A stretch of 64,000 nt of DNA from an uncultured Erythrobacter sp. (GCA_947499095.1 CANMMR010000003.1:353201-417200), one strand, 5' to 3'; positions 29,137-38,970 are shown, counted from the first letter of the stretch. A program made the numbers and translations. Notes: generated from the letters alone by a model not told the origin.

Positions 29137-29502
29137 ATGGCTCTCTACGAGCATGTATTCTTGGCGCGACAGGACCTGAGCCAGGCTCAGGTGGACCAGC
29201 TCGCCGCCACCGCTACCGAGATTGTCGAGAAGAACGACGGCAAGGTCACCAAGACGGAGACCTGGGGCCTCAAGAACCTCGCCTACAAGATCGACCGCAA
29301 CCGCAAGGCGCATTTCGTGCTGCTCAACATCGAGGGCCCCGGCTCCGTCGTTGCCGAGCTCGAGCGTCAGACCCGCATCAACGAAGATGTGATCCGTTAC
29401 ATGACCATCGCCGTCGACGAGCACGAGAGCGGCCCGTCGGTGATGATGCGCAAGAACGAGCGCGATTCCAAGAAGCGCCGTGAACGTGAGGAGCGCGACT
29501 GA
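29137..29502 (+). CDS. rpsF: 30S ribosomal protein S6
   Basis: A 121-residue small-subunit protein. The core ([46 protein letters not shown]) is typical. The C-terminus is a basic and acidic tail ending RREREERD, unlike the Glu-Glu ending of E. coli S6 that RimK extends. The stop overlaps the rpsR start by one base, which indicates translational coupling. AAGGACAAGAGC precedes the start. Confidence 0.97.
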   Translation: MALYEHVFLARQDLSQAQVDQLAATATEIVEKNDGKVTKTETWGLKNLAYKIDRNRKAHFVLLNIEGPGSVVAELERQTRINEDVIRYMTIAVDEHESGPSVMMRKNERDSKKRREREERD

Positions 29503-29726
29503 TGGCCCGCCCGTTTTTCCGCCGCCGCAAGTCCTGCCCGTTTTCGGGCAAGAACGCCCCGACGATCGACTACAAGGACGTCCGCCTGCTGCAGGGCTTC
29601 ATGTCCGAACGTGGCAAGATCGTCCCCAGCCGCATCACGGCCGTCAGCGCGAAGAAGCAGCGTGAACTGGCCAAGGCCATCAAGCGCGCGCGCCACATCG
29701 GCCTGCTGCCGTACATCGTGAAGTAA
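29502..29726 (+). CDS. rpsR: 30S ribosomal protein S18
   Basis: A 74-residue ribosomal protein that pairs with S6 on the platform of the small subunit. [20 protein letters not shown] at the N-terminus and the [22 protein letters not shown] block are diagnostic. It is the second gene of the rpsF-rpsR-rplI operon. Confidence 0.97.
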   Translation: MARPFFRRRKSCPFSGKNAPTIDYKDVRLLQGFMSERGKIVPSRITAVSAKKQRELAKAIKRARHIGLLPYIVK

Positions 29727-29737
29727 GGGGAATACCG

Positions 29738-30418
29738 ATGGATATCATTCTCCTTCAGAGGATCGAAAAGCTCGGCTCGATCGGTGACGTCGTCACCGTG
29801 AAGGACGGCTATGCCCGCAACTTCCTGCTCCCGCAGAAGAAGGCCCTGCGCGCCAACGAAGCCAACAAGAAGGTCTTCGAAGCGAACCGCGAGCGCCTGG
29901 AAAAGGAAAACGCCGAGCGTCGTACCGAGGCCGAAAAGGCCGGCGAAAAGGTCGATGGCGAGGAAATCATCCTGATCCGCGCTTCGTCCAACACCGGCCA
30001 GCTCTACGGCTCGGTCAATGTTCGCGACGTCGCTGCCGCCCTCAACGAGAAGGGCCACGACGTCGACAAGAAGCAGGTCATCATGGGCGACCCGATCAAG
30101 ACGATCGGCATGCATGAAGTCCGCATCGATCTACATCCCGAAGTCTCGATCAGCATCAAGGCCAATGTCGCCCGTTCGGACGACGAAGCCGAACTGCAGA
30201 GCCAGGGCATCGACGTGATGGCGCAGATGTTCGAGGACGAGCAGCGCGAAATAGAGGAACAGGCCGAGGCGAACCGCACCGACCCGAACCTCGAGCCCGG
30301 CGAAATCCCGGCCGACATGCTCGAAGACGGCGTCAGCACGCCCGACGACATGTCCGTGACCGAAGCCACGATCGCCGCGACCGCGCCCGAAGGTGCGGAC
30401 GAGGACGAGCAGGCCTGA
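29738..30418 (+). CDS. rplI: 50S ribosomal protein L9, acidic-extended
   Basis: A 226-residue L9. The N-terminal domain [32 protein letters not shown] and the central helix are standard. The C-terminal domain is followed by an extra acidic tail of about 60-70 residues (rich in Glu, Asp and Ala, ending EGADEDEQA), beyond the usual length of about 150. It closes the operon; a strong terminator follows 22 bases after the stop. Confidence 0.96.
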   Translation: MDIILLQRIEKLGSIGDVVTVKDGYARNFLLPQKKALRANEANKKVFEANRERLEKENAERRTEAEKAGEKVDGEEIILIRASSNTGQLYGSVNVRDVAAALNEKGHDVDKKQVIMGDPIKTIGMHEVRIDLHPEVSISIKANVARSDDEAELQSQGIDVMAQMFEDEQREIEEQAEANRTDPNLEPGEIPADMLEDGVSTPDDMSVTEATIAATAPEGADEDEQA

Positions 30419-30440
30419 TCGGCCGCTCACGACCCAATCA

Positions 30441-30473
30441 GGGCGCGGCGGCTTCGGCCCCCGCGCCCTTTTT
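30441..30473 (+). terminator. Rho-independent terminator after rplI
   Basis: GGGCGCGG (30441-30448) pairs with CCGCGCCC (30461-30468), followed directly by TTTTT and GT. Position just after the rplI stop fits the end of the ribosomal operon. Confidence 0.88.
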
Positions 30474-30547
30474 GTCAGACGCGTCCGCTGGCCCTATGAG
30501 AGGCCACGACGCGAAATCGAAAACAACAAGAGGCAGGAGCAACGCCC

Positions 30548-31987
30548 ATGGACGACATCCCCCAGACCCTCGACCGGATCGAGAGCATTTACGACGCCGC
30601 CGTAGAGCGGCTGCGCGAAGACGTAATGGCCTTCGGCGCCACGCGCGAATTGCCCGCGCCCGAGCGCCGCAGCGACGGCAGCTATGCCTATCCCGAACTG
30701 CGCCTGCGCTTTCGCGGCGGCGACCAGCCCGAAGACCGCAATCGCGCCTTTGGGCGGCTGAATGCGCCGGGCCTCTACACCACCACCGTCACCCGCCCGC
30801 GCCTGTTCCGCGATTACCTGCGCGAGCAACTTGAACTGATCTCGTCGAATTACGAAGTCGAAGTCGAAGTCGGCTCCTCGACGCAAGAAATCCCGTTTCC
30901 CTATGTGCTCGACGGCGATGCCGGTTCGGTTCTCGCAGGCGTCGATCCCAATGCGATCGCGCGCTATTTCCCTTCCACAGAGCTTGCCGATATTGGTGAC
31001 GAACTGGCCGACGGCATCGTGCTCGACAGCGTGGACGATCCGATCCCGCTGTCCCTGTTCGACGGGCTGCGGACAGACTTCAGCCTTGCCCGCCTGGCCC
31101 ATTACACCGGCACCGATCCGGAGCACTTCCAGCGGTTCATCCTGTTCACGAACTATCACCGCTACGTCGATGAATTCGTTGATTGGGCAGGCTCGCAGCT
31201 TGGCAAGGGCGGCTACACGGCGCTCGCAGGGGCGGGCGGCCTGATGCTGACCGAGCAGACCGACGGTGCGCGTGGCCAGTTGTCCGACACGGCATGGCGT
31301 CGTCACCAGATGCCCGCCTATCACCTGATCGGCGAAAACCGCGGCGGGATCACGCTGGTGAACATCGGCGTCGGTCCGTCGAATGCGAAGACCATCTGCG
31401 ATCACCTCGCCGTCCTTCGGCCCGAGGCGTGGCTGATGATCGGCCATTGCGGCGGCCTGCGCCCGAGCCAGAAGATCGGCGATTACGTGCTCGCCCACGC
31501 CTACCTGCGCGACGATCACGTGCTCGACCCGGTCCTCCCACCCGAGATCCCCCTCCCCGCGATTGCCGAGGTCCAGCAGGCCCTCGCCGCCGCCGCCGAG
31601 GAAGTCTCCGGAGAGCACGGAGCCGACCTCAAAAAGCGCATGCGTACAGGCACCGTCGTCACCACCGACGACCGCAATTGGGAGCTGCGCTTTACCCAAT
31701 CGGCCAAGCGCATGTCGCTGAGCCGCGCGGTCGGCGTCGACATGGAAAGCGCGACCATCGCCGGACAGGGCTACCGCTTCCGCGTCCCCTACGGCACGTT
31801 GCTGTGCGTGTCGGACAAGCCGCTTCATGGCGAAATCAAGCTGCCGGGGCAGGCCAACCAGTTCTACGAGGAGGCGATCGCGGCCCATCTTCAGATCGGC
31901 GTCACCACCTGCCGCCTGCTGCGCCAGGAAGGCCCGCGCCTGCACAGCCGCAAGCTGCGCGCTTTCAACGAGCCGCCGTTCCGCTAA
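30548..31987 (+). CDS. amn: AMP nucleosidase
   Basis: A 479-residue enzyme that splits AMP into adenine and ribose 5-phosphate, regulating the adenylate pool. The N-terminal regulatory domain (about 1-220, including FTNYHRYVDEFVDWA) and the C-terminal phosphorylase-like domain (NIGVGPSNAKTICDHLAVLRP, MIGHCGGLR, VGVDMESATIAGQGYRFRVP, CVSDKPLHGEIK) are both complete. Length agrees with the family. It has its own ribosome site (AGGCAGGAG). A gap of 129 bases with a terminator isolates it from rplI. Confidence 0.94.
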   Translation: MDDIPQTLDRIESIYDAAVERLREDVMAFGATRELPAPERRSDGSYAYPELRLRFRGGDQPEDRNRAFGRLNAPGLYTTTVTRPRLFRDYLREQLELISSNYEVEVEVGSSTQEIPFPYVLDGDAGSVLAGVDPNAIARYFPSTELADIGDELADGIVLDSVDDPIPLSLFDGLRTDFSLARLAHYTGTDPEHFQRFILFTNYHRYVDEFVDWAGSQLGKGGYTALAGAGGLMLTEQTDGARGQLSDTAWRRHQMPAYHLIGENRGGITLVNIGVGPSNAKTICDHLAVLRPEAWLMIGHCGGLRPSQKIGDYVLAHAYLRDDHVLDPVLPPEIPLPAIAEVQQALAAAAEEVSGEHGADLKKRMRTGTVVTTDDRNWELRFTQSAKRMSLSRAVGVDMESATIAGQGYRFRVPYGTLLCVSDKPLHGEIKLPGQANQFYEEAIAAHLQIGVTTCRLLRQEGPRLHSRKLRAFNEPPFR

Positions 31988-32013
31988 GGTCGCTCCCGAT
32001 TGGGGAGAGACAC

Positions 32014-32784
32014 ATGACGGGCACACCGAACCGCTCGCGCTCGATTGCAGGCCGCATAGCCATCGTTACGGGCGCCGCCAGCGGCATGGGGGCGGCGACG
32101 GCGAAATTGTTCGCCGCCGAAGGCGCGAGAGTGGCGGTGACCGATCTTGACCTCTCGGCATGCGAAGCGGTGGCTGCGGAGTGCGGCGCAGATGCGCGCG
32201 CCTATGCGCTCGACGTGGCGGATAAGGACGCCGTCGCGAAGGTCGTTGCGACCATCGCCGCGGACTTCGGCGGGATCGACATTCTGGTGAACAATGCCGG
32301 CGTTTCGAGCTTCTGCCCGCTCGACGACGATGGCTACGAGGATGTCTGGCACCGCGCGCTCGCCGTGATGCTCACCGCGCACCAGCGCATGGTCCGCACC
32401 GCCCTGCCCCACCTGCGCCGTAGCGACGCCGCGCGCATCGTCAATATCGCCAGCACCGAGGGCTTGGGCGCAACGGCCGGCGATACGCCCTATGTCGCCG
32501 CCAAGACCGGCGTGACCGGCCTTACGCGCGGATTGGCTGTAGACTTGGGACCGGAGGGCATCACGGTGAACTGCATCTGCCCCGGCCCCATCCGCACCGC
32601 AATGACCGATACTGTGCCCGACGACCACAAGACGATCTTCGCCAAGCGCCGCACCGCTCTGAAGCGGTACGGCGATCCGGAAGAGGTGGCCCACGTGACG
32701 CTGTCGCTGGTGCTACCCGCGGCGAGCTATATCACCGGCGCAGTGATCCCGGTGGATGGCGGGTTGATGGCGCGGAATGCCTAG
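32014..32784 (+). CDS. Short-chain dehydrogenase/reductase
   Basis: A 256-residue SDR oxidoreductase: NAD(P) loop VTGAASGMGAATAKLF, VTDLDLS favouring NAD through the aspartate at the end of the second strand, NNAG, catalytic ASTEGLGATAGDTPYVAAKTG, and CPGPIRTAMT. Substrate is unknown. ATG 32014 has GGGGAGAG upstream; the ORF track places a far earlier start inside amn, which is wrong. Its stop shares the bases CTAG with the stop of the convergent YbjN gene. Confidence 0.88.
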   Translation: MTGTPNRSRSIAGRIAIVTGAASGMGAATAKLFAAEGARVAVTDLDLSACEAVAAECGADARAYALDVADKDAVAKVVATIAADFGGIDILVNNAGVSSFCPLDDDGYEDVWHRALAVMLTAHQRMVRTALPHLRRSDAARIVNIASTEGLGATAGDTPYVAAKTGVTGLTRGLAVDLGPEGITVNCICPGPIRTAMTDTVPDDHKTIFAKRRTALKRYGDPEEVAHVTLSLVLPAASYITGAVIPVDGGLMARNA

Positions 32785-33275
32785 TCACTCCCACGTTCGG
32801 CGGCGAAGATGATACGATCCGCTTCGGAGATCATGTCGCTGTAGAGCACGATCGATCGCAGGAAGACCTTAGCCGGTATGCCTTCGCCGGTCACGATATC
32901 CCAGGTGACATAGGGATCGCCCTCATCGTCGAGGCTGACAGCGGCGAAGCGGAAATCTTTCGACAGCTGAATCGCCTCCTGCGCCGTCCACGCATCCTCG
33001 CGATCGAAGCCGACACTCAGCTGGACCGCGTCGCAATCGGCCTTCGTTTCTTCGTCGCACCCATGAAAGAAAACCCGCGCTGATCGACCGCCAAATTCTG
33101 CGGTAATCATGGGGTCGCCCGCGTTATCCTTGCCGAGCTCCGCCTCGTAACCCGCCATGTCCAATAGCTCGGTCAGTCCCTGTGGATCGGCAGCCGTAAC
33201 ATCCTGAGCCGAAGCAGCTGCCGGGATTGCGACCGCAAGAGCGACTGCGCCCGATATCGCCTTCGAAGATTTCAT
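32781..33275 (-). CDS. Secreted YbjN-domain protein
   Basis: A 164-residue protein with a clear signal peptide (cleavage likely after AAASAQD near residue 25), so it should be periplasmic. The mature part resembles the YbjN family, whose biochemical role is unsettled. The true start is ATG 33275, which overlaps the rimK stop by one base (TGATG); the ORF track runs on into rimK. It is the last gene of a long minus-strand operon. The family call is moderate. Confidence 0.7.
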   Translation of the reverse strand: MKSSKAISGAVALAVAIPAAASAQDVTAADPQGLTELLDMAGYEAELGKDNAGDPMITAEFGGRSARVFFHGCDEETKADCDAVQLSVGFDREDAWTAQEAIQLSKDFRFAAVSLDDEGDPYVTWDIVTGEGIPAKVFLRSIVLYSDMISEADRIIFAAERGSD

Positions 33276-34180
33276 CACCCCTTCCCCTTGGTCTTCGTCT
33301 TCCCGTCTTTCGCGTTCTTCGCGATATAATCGATAATCATACCGGCGATGTCCTTGCCGGTCGCGTTCTCGATGCCCTCCAGTCCCGGCGAGCTGTTGAC
33401 CTCCATAATTACCGGCCCGTGATTGCTGCGCAGCATGTCCACGCCGCACACATTCAGGCCCATGTGCTTGGCTGCGCGTACGGCGGTGCTGCGTTCTTCG
33501 GGGGTGATCTTGATCAATTGCGCGCTGCCGCCGCGATGGAGGTTGCTGCGGAAATCGTCCGCCGCGCCGGTGCGTTTCATCGCGGCGACGACCTTGCCGC
33601 CGACCACCAGCGCGCGGATGTCGGTGCCGCCAGCTTCCTTGATGAATTCCTGCACCAAAATGTTGACGTTCGCGCCGCGGAACGCCTCGATCACGGACTT
33701 GGCCGAAGACATCGTTTCCGCCAACACCACGCCGATGCCCTGCGTCCCTTCCAAAAGCTTGATGACCACCGGCGGGCCCTTGACCGCCTTGATGATCTCC
33801 TCGGCCTGCTTGGGATCGTTGGCATAGGCGGTCAGCGGCAGGCCGATGCCGTATTTTGCGAGGATCTGCATGCTGCGCAGCTTGTCGCGGCTGCGGCCGA
33901 TGGCGACGCTCTCGTTCAGGGGCCAGCAGCCGCGCATTTCGAATTGCCGCAGGATCGACAGGCCGTAGTTGGTGATGGACGCGCCGATGCGCGGGATGAC
34001 CGCGTCGTAGCCCACGCAGGGCTCGCCATTGTAATAGACCTCGGGCCGGTGGCTCGCGATATGCACCGTGCAGCGCGTGGTGTTGAGAATGTCGAGTTCG
34101 TGCCCCCTCTCTTCCGCCGCCTCTTTCAGCCGCTTGTGCGAATAGAGGTTCGGATTGCGGGCGAGCATGGCGATTTTCAT
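33275..34180 (-). CDS. rimK: RimK-type glutamate ligase (ATP-grasp)
   Basis: A 301-residue ATP-grasp ligase of the family that adds glutamates to the C-terminus of ribosomal protein S6. It has [30 protein letters not shown], the ATP-grasp segments [17 protein letters not shown] and [19 protein letters not shown], and the metal-binding end [18 protein letters not shown] 34180 is used; the longer ORF-track start lies in the upstream gene. It overlaps the protease-like gene upstream by four bases, the rimB-rimK arrangement known from Pseudomonas. Confidence 0.92.
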   Translation of the reverse strand: MKIAMLARNPNLYSHKRLKEAAEERGHELDILNTTRCTVHIASHRPEVYYNGEPCVGYDAVIPRIGASITNYGLSILRQFEMRGCWPLNESVAIGRSRDKLRSMQILAKYGIGLPLTAYANDPKQAEEIIKAVKGPPVVIKLLEGTQGIGVVLAETMSSAKSVIEAFRGANVNILVQEFIKEAGGTDIRALVVGGKVVAAMKRTGAADDFRSNLHRGGSAQLIKITPEERSTAVRAAKHMGLNVCGVDMLRSNHGPVIMEVNSSPGLEGIENATGKDIAGMIIDYIAKNAKDGKTKTKGKG

Positions 34181-34641
34181 GGTTTGTGGCCTTTCTTGAC
34201 CTTCATTTCCGGCGTCTGGAGCCAGGAATAGCCACTGTCCACGACAAACCGGCGACGCAGCGATGAGCGGCCGATCAGCATAGGAAAGCGCATGTCCCGC
34301 CGGTCGGCGAGGCTGATTTCGGCACGGAATTCGACATCGCCGATCTTCAGCGGCGTCTTTATGACATAGCGATATTGCGTCTCGCCGTTGGAACTGGTGA
34401 TGCCGCGCACATCCACATGCACAGCTTCGCACACCTGGCGCACATGCTGCTGCTGGAAATCGACCGCAAAACGGATGAACTTCTCTCCGTCGCGCTCGAA
34501 TTCTTCCAGCACCTCGCCATGCAGCGAGGAGGTGCGCGCGCCGGTATCGATCTTGGCGGGAACGCCGTGCAGGCCGAGGTCGGGCAGATGCACGAGCTCG
34601 CGCCAGCCGACTGCGGGGAGGAGCTTACGCTTCGCCGTCAT
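34177..34641 (-). CDS. rimB: RimB-like retropepsin-type protease (ATP-dependent zinc protease family)
   Basis: A 154-residue protein of the family annotated as ATP-dependent zinc protease, related to retroviral aspartic proteases. The catalytic-type motif [12 protein letters not shown] lies near residue 30, with [14 protein letters not shown] and [17 protein letters not shown] further on. In Pseudomonas the equivalent RimB removes glutamate tails added by RimK; adjacency to rimK here supports the same role. Both ends overlap neighbours by four bases, so it is translationally coupled on both sides. Confidence 0.82.
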   Translation of the reverse strand: MTAKRKLLPAVGWRELVHLPDLGLHGVPAKIDTGARTSSLHGEVLEEFERDGEKFIRFAVDFQQQHVRQVCEAVHVDVRGITSSNGETQYRYVIKTPLKIGDVEFRAEISLADRRDMRFPMLIGRSSLRRRFVVDSGYSWLQTPEMKVKKGHKP

Positions 34642-35648
34642 TCGATGATCGCAATCCCGTCGCCGCCGCCGGTCCCCGGCAGACGACGGAGGACTTCGCC
34701 GCTGGCAAAATCGACTTCGGCGATAGTCTCGTCGCGTGTCTCGGCGACATAGATGCGCTCGCCGTCGGGCGACCACAGGATCGTCACCTGCATGCGCTCC
34801 TGCGCGCCGTCCGGCCCTGCCACCGGGATCGAGCGCACGGCCTCGCCGGTCGCAGTGTCGATCACCGTGAGGCCGCCGTCGGCGAGATCGCTCGTCACGG
34901 CAAAGTCGCCCTGCGGCCGTACGGCGATGCGCAGCGGGAATGCCCCGGTCGCAATCTCCTGCCGCACCTCAAGCGTCATCGGGTCGAGCGCGAAGGCCTT
35001 GTCCGACCCGCGCGCGCTGACCCACAGCGTTTCGCCATCGGGCGAGAGCGCAATGCCCTCCGGTTCCTCCCCGCCCTCGACCGAGCGCGGGGCGCGCCGG
35101 GTCTTCAGATCGACCAGTGTCACGGTCTTGCTGCCGAGATCGGTGGTCCAGGCGTGATTGCCGCTCGGCGCGACGGCGATCATGTGGCTGCCCTGTTTGT
35201 CGGTCGCATATTCGAACGTCTCGGCTGCGCCCAGAGGCTCGCGAATCCAGAAAACCGACTGGCGTCCCTCGGCCGTGGCGTAAAGGTCGCCATTGGCGTG
35301 CCATACAATCCCGTGGGGCCGCGCATTCTCGCCAAGATCGATACACCGCGTGCGCACCAGATCGTCGTTGCGGAAGATGTCGACCGTCTTCCCGCCATAG
35401 CAGGCAAGCGCAACGTATCGGTCATCGGGCGAAGTCGCGAGCTCGTGCGGATTGGCGCAGCTCTTCACGAGCAGAGTCTGCTCGCCGCTCGCCAGATCGA
35501 CCTTTGCCAAGGTGTTGCCGAACTTGCCCGCGACGAACAGAGCGCCATCCCCGACCGGATCAACGAGAAAACCAGGGTTCGGCTCCCGCGCCTGCGGTGC
35601 ACAAGCGGCCAGCGCCAGCACACCGCCGAGCGCGATTGCCGATTTCAT
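34638..35648 (-). CDS. Beta-propeller lipoprotein (YncE/YVTN-like)
   Basis: A 336-residue protein with a lipoprotein signal (LALAAC, Cys near residue 16) followed by repeated propeller strands such as FVAGKFGNTLAKVDLASGE, IALSPDGETLWVSARGSD and ILWSPDGERIYVAETRDE. It is probably anchored to a membrane facing the periplasm. YncE-like propellers are of uncertain function. Start at ATG 35648, two bases after the stop of the M2 peptidase gene. Its place between a peptidase and rimB-rimK is conserved-looking but unexplained. Confidence 0.8.
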   Translation of the reverse strand: MKSAIALGGVLALAACAPQAREPNPGFLVDPVGDGALFVAGKFGNTLAKVDLASGEQTLLVKSCANPHELATSPDDRYVALACYGGKTVDIFRNDDLVRTRCIDLGENARPHGIVWHANGDLYATAEGRQSVFWIREPLGAAETFEYATDKQGSHMIAVAPSGNHAWTTDLGSKTVTLVDLKTRRAPRSVEGGEEPEGIALSPDGETLWVSARGSDKAFALDPMTLEVRQEIATGAFPLRIAVRPQGDFAVTSDLADGGLTVIDTATGEAVRSIPVAGPDGAQERMQVTILWSPDGERIYVAETRDETIAEVDFASGEVLRRLPGTGGGDGIAIIE

Positions 35649-35650
35649 CC

Positions 35651-37498
35651 TTACCACCCCTGAGGCTTCCCTTCGTTCTGCTCTTCCAGCCACGCCATCA
35701 GCGGGGCGAAATATTCGACCATCGCCATGCCGCTCATCTGCCGCTCGCCGGTGAAGGCCTCGAGCGCGTCGGGCCACGGCTTGCTAGCGCCCATTTCAAG
35801 CATGGCGTTGAGGTTCTTGCCGACTTCCTCATTGCCGTAGAACGAACAGCGATGGAGCGGCCCTTCCCAGCCCGCTTGGTCGCAGGCGGCCTTGAAGAAC
35901 TGGAACTGCAGGATGCGCGCGAGAAAATAGCGGGTGTACGGGACATTGCCCGGAATGTGATACTTCGCGCCCGCATCGAACTTGGTCTCGTCACGCACGA
36001 CCGGCGGGACGATGCCTTGATATTCCAGCCGCAGGTCGTTCCAGCCCTTGTTTAGCTGGTCGGCCGGGATGGTGCCGTCGAACAGCTGCCAGCGATAGCG
36101 ATCGACCATCAGGCCGAAGGGCAGGAAGGCGACCTTGTCCATCGCCTCACGCAGGAGCAGGCCGATGTCCTTGTCGGCGCTCGGCACCTGGCTGCGGTCG
36201 AGCATGTCGATCTGCACGAGATATTCGGGCGTGATCGACAGCGCGATCATGTCGCCGATAGCCTCGTGGAAGCCGTCGTTGGCGCCGTTAAGGTGCAGAT
36301 AGTCCTGCTGGTTGTAGGCGCGCTGGTAATAGTTGTGGCCGAGCTCGTGGTGAACGACCTTGAAGTCGTCCGCATTGCGCTTGATGCACATCTTGATGCG
36401 AAGGTCATCGACATTGTCGACGTCCCAGGCGCTGGCGTGGCAGACCACCTCGCGGTCCTGCGGCTTCACGAACTGGCTACGCTCCCAGAAGGTCTCGGGC
36501 AGCGGATCGAAGCCGAGCGAGGAGAAGAACGCCTCGCCCACGCGAACCATGCCGACTTCGTCATACTGCTTTTCGGCAATCAGTTCGGTGAGATCATAGC
36601 CGATGTCGCCCGCACCCTCGGGCGCGACCAGCGGGTAGATATTGCCCCACTCCTGCGCCCACATATTGCCGAGCAAATCGGCACGGATCGGGCCGATCGC
36701 CGGCTGCACCTCGGCCCCGTATTCCTCGTTCAGCTTGCTGCGGACGTAAGTGTGCAAGGCCATGTAGAGCGGCTTCACTTCCTGCCACATCCGCTCGGTC
36801 TCGGCGGCGAACTGGTCGGGGTCCATGTCGTAATTGGAGCGCCACATGGCACCGAGATCGGCAAAGCCCAGCTCGCTCGCGCCTTCGCCCGCAATGGCGA
36901 TCATGCGCTGGTAATCCTCGCGCATCGGCGCGCCGACATTGTCGTGCCAGCTGGTCCACATCTCGGCCTTTTCGACAGGCGTACGTTCGAGATTGCCCAT
37001 CTCCGCCTCGATATCCGAGCCGTTGATTTCCTCGCCGTTCAGCGTGCCCTTGCCCTTGCCGTACTGGCTGTTGAGGCTGGTCGCGATTTCGTTGAGCTCG
37101 GTCGCCGCGCCGTCGCGCACCGGCGCGGGCATGACGATGCCGTTGCGCAGGATGTCGAGCTTGCGGGCGACTTCGGGGTCGAGCCCGGCGACGCGCGCAT
37201 ATTCGGCGGCCTTGTTGGCATAGGCGACGGACTTCTCGGTCGCTTCTGCGCCGTAGGTTGCGGCCAAAGCATCGGTGTCGGGGGTGATGTAGGTCGAATT
37301 GATCCAGGAGACCCGCCCGTATTCGACGCTAAAGTCGAACATGTCTTCCTCTACCATCGCCACCCAGTCGGCGGCGCCTTGCGGCGTCATCGGAAATTCT
37401 GCCACCGCTTCCATTTCATCGGAGACATGGTCGTCGGCATAGGCGGGAGCGGCGCTGGCGATGGCCAGGGCGGCGAGCGAAGTGCGGAAGAGTTTCAT
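35651..37498 (-). CDS. M2 family metallopeptidase (ACE-like dipeptidyl carboxypeptidase)
   Basis: A 615-residue secreted peptidase. A signal peptide (MKLFRTSLAALAIASAAPAYA) precedes the mature domain. The zinc site HHELGHNYYQRAY and downstream GFHEAIGDMIALS supply His, His and Glu ligands, as in angiotensin-converting enzyme, which cuts dipeptides from the C-terminus. ATG 37498 was chosen because it begins the signal peptide; the ORF-track ATG at 37534 adds twelve unlikely residues. It begins 69 bases after the hydrolase gene stop. Confidence 0.92.
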   Translation of the reverse strand: MKLFRTSLAALAIASAAPAYADDHVSDEMEAVAEFPMTPQGAADWVAMVEEDMFDFSVEYGRVSWINSTYITPDTDALAATYGAEATEKSVAYANKAAEYARVAGLDPEVARKLDILRNGIVMPAPVRDGAATELNEIATSLNSQYGKGKGTLNGEEINGSDIEAEMGNLERTPVEKAEMWTSWHDNVGAPMREDYQRMIAIAGEGASELGFADLGAMWRSNYDMDPDQFAAETERMWQEVKPLYMALHTYVRSKLNEEYGAEVQPAIGPIRADLLGNMWAQEWGNIYPLVAPEGAGDIGYDLTELIAEKQYDEVGMVRVGEAFFSSLGFDPLPETFWERSQFVKPQDREVVCHASAWDVDNVDDLRIKMCIKRNADDFKVVHHELGHNYYQRAYNQQDYLHLNGANDGFHEAIGDMIALSITPEYLVQIDMLDRSQVPSADKDIGLLLREAMDKVAFLPFGLMVDRYRWQLFDGTIPADQLNKGWNDLRLEYQGIVPPVVRDETKFDAGAKYHIPGNVPYTRYFLARILQFQFFKAACDQAGWEGPLHRCSFYGNEEVGKNLNAMLEMGASKPWPDALEAFTGERQMSGMAMVEYFAPLMAWLEEQNEGKPQGW

Positions 37499-37567
37499 TG
37501 GCGTTCTCTCAGACAATATTGCGACTGGTTTCATTGGCTACCGGATTGCACCTGTGCCGGCGCTTAA

Positions 37568-38323
37568 TCAAGCGGGATCGCCGAGCCATTCGGCAATCGC
37601 GAGGCCGAGGTCCGGCTTGGTGACGCTGCTCATGTGCGTGCCGGGCACTTCCACGAAATCCGCATCGGGCAGGAGGTTGGCGAGTTCCTCGGCCGAGCCA
37701 TTGTCGCGGTCCTCGTCGCCGCAGACGACCAGCGCGGGCATGGTCACCCGGTCGAGCAAGGCGAGGTCGAGATCGGGCATGGTGTCGAGGAGCAGCCGCG
37801 CCGCGGTGCGGTCGACACCTTGCGATTTCAGGAACTGCATCGAGAAATAGGCCGGATCGCCCTTCGGGATGGCATCGAATTCATCGATCACGCGGCGGAA
37901 AATGGTCGCGCGCTTGTCCCACTCGCCGAGGCCTGCCTTGCCCATTCCGCCGACCACGATCCGCTGCGGCTCGAGCACGCCATGCGCCACCGCGTGCAAG
38001 GTCGTGCGCGCGCCGAGGGAGAACCCGCCGAGGTCGTAGTCCGTGAGCCCGAGATGCTCGACCAGCGCGGCGACATCGCGCACCAGCACATTCTGCGGAT
38101 ATTTCTCCGAATCGTGCGGCGCAGCGCTTTCGCCATGCACGCGAAAGTCGAGCATGAGCACTTCATAGCCCCTCGCCGCGATGGCAAGATGATGGCCCCA
38201 CTTGATCCAATTCATCTCCGCGCTGGAGAAGAGGCCGTGAAGCAGCACGAAGGGCCGCCCTTCGCCATGGCGATGAAGCGCGAGTTCGGTGCCGTCGAAG
38301 CTGGTGAAGGTTTTGGTTCTCAT
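37568..38323 (-). CDS. Alpha/beta hydrolase
   Basis: A 251-residue alpha/beta hydrolase fold protein. The oxyanion region VLLHGLFSSAEMNW, nucleophile elbow GGFSLGART (Ser near residue 96), acid GDEDRDN and His in VPGTHMSSV are all present, so the enzyme should be active. No signal peptide. The substrate is unknown. The start overlaps the stop of the isomerase gene by four bases, so it is translationally coupled to it. Confidence 0.83.
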   Translation of the reverse strand: MRTKTFTSFDGTELALHRHGEGRPFVLLHGLFSSAEMNWIKWGHHLAIAARGYEVLMLDFRVHGESAAPHDSEKYPQNVLVRDVAALVEHLGLTDYDLGGFSLGARTTLHAVAHGVLEPQRIVVGGMGKAGLGEWDKRATIFRRVIDEFDAIPKGDPAYFSMQFLKSQGVDRTAARLLLDTMPDLDLALLDRVTMPALVVCGDEDRDNGSAEELANLLPDADFVEVPGTHMSSVTKPDLGLAIAEWLGDPA

Positions 38324-38970
38324 CGCTTCGCCAATCCCTTCTGCTCCATGCGCCATCGCACCATCTCGATCCGGTCCTGCCCGAAGAAGGGTTCGCCATC
38401 GAACACCAGCGTCGGCACACCCCAATGGCCGGCGGCCTCCAATGCGTTCTGATTGGCGGCGATCTCGTCGTCGAGCGCCTGCGCATCGCTCTCGATCTCC
38501 GCCTCGATTTCCTCCGGATCGAGTCCCGCAGCTTCCAATGCGTCTGCGAGATGCTCTCCCTCATGCCAGTTTTCCTGGCCACCCCAAATCATGCGCCCTG
38601 CCTCGGCAGCGAAGACCAGACCTGCGCCGCGCCGGGCGGCAGCCTGACCCATGCGCGTGACGCGGCGGATGTAAGGCTGATCGTCGGCGATCTTGCGGGT
38701 CGCAGTATCCTGCACGATCGGATCGGGTCGGGGCGCGCCGAAGGGGATGTCATGGAACTGGGCCACCCGCAGCATGTCGCGCATGGTGTAGCCGAGCCAG
38801 TTGGGGTGGTTGCGCTCGAAGAAATCGGGCTCGCGGATGGCCAGCGGCCACACCGGGCGCAGCGCGATGTCGAGGTCGTAATCCTCCGTCATCGCGCGAT
38901 AGCGACCGATGGACAGATAGCTGTAGGGCGAGCGGAAGCTGAAATAGAGCTCTGCGGTGAGGGTCATCAC
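38320..38970 (-). CDS. DsbA/kappa-GST-like isomerase (2-hydroxychromene-2-carboxylate isomerase family)
   Basis: A 216-residue thioredoxin-fold protein. The N-terminal YFSFRSPYSYLSIGRY has Ser in place of the DsbA CxxC, as in 2-hydroxychromene-2-carboxylate isomerases, which are glutathione-dependent; WGVPTLVFDGEPFFGQDRIEM is the typical C-terminal block. The role may be detoxification rather than naphthalene breakdown, since no ring-degradation genes are near. Start may be ATG 38970 or 38967. Confidence 0.82.
   Translation of the reverse strand: MMTLTAELYFSFRSPYSYLSIGRYRAMTEDYDLDIALRPVWPLAIREPDFFERNHPNWLGYTMRDMLRVAQFHDIPFGAPRPDPIVQDTATRKIADDQPYIRRVTRMGQAAARRGAGLVFAAEAGRMIWGGQENWHEGEHLADALEAAGLDPEEIEAEIESDAQALDDEIAANQNALEAAGHWGVPTLVFDGEPFFGQDRIEMVRWRMEQKGLAKR

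Noticed and set aside
29137-30418. Genomic island or prophage border at the ribosomal operon
   Set aside because: rpsF-rpsR-rplI is a standard operon, with normal composition and no integration signs.
31183-32013. Long N-terminal extension of the SDR gene into amn
   Set aside because: Overlaps the amn coding sequence in another frame; the SDR has its own ribosome site and conserved start at 32014.
34375-34752. Small ORFs opposite rimB
   Set aside because: Antisense shadows of overlapping operon genes with no ribosome sites.
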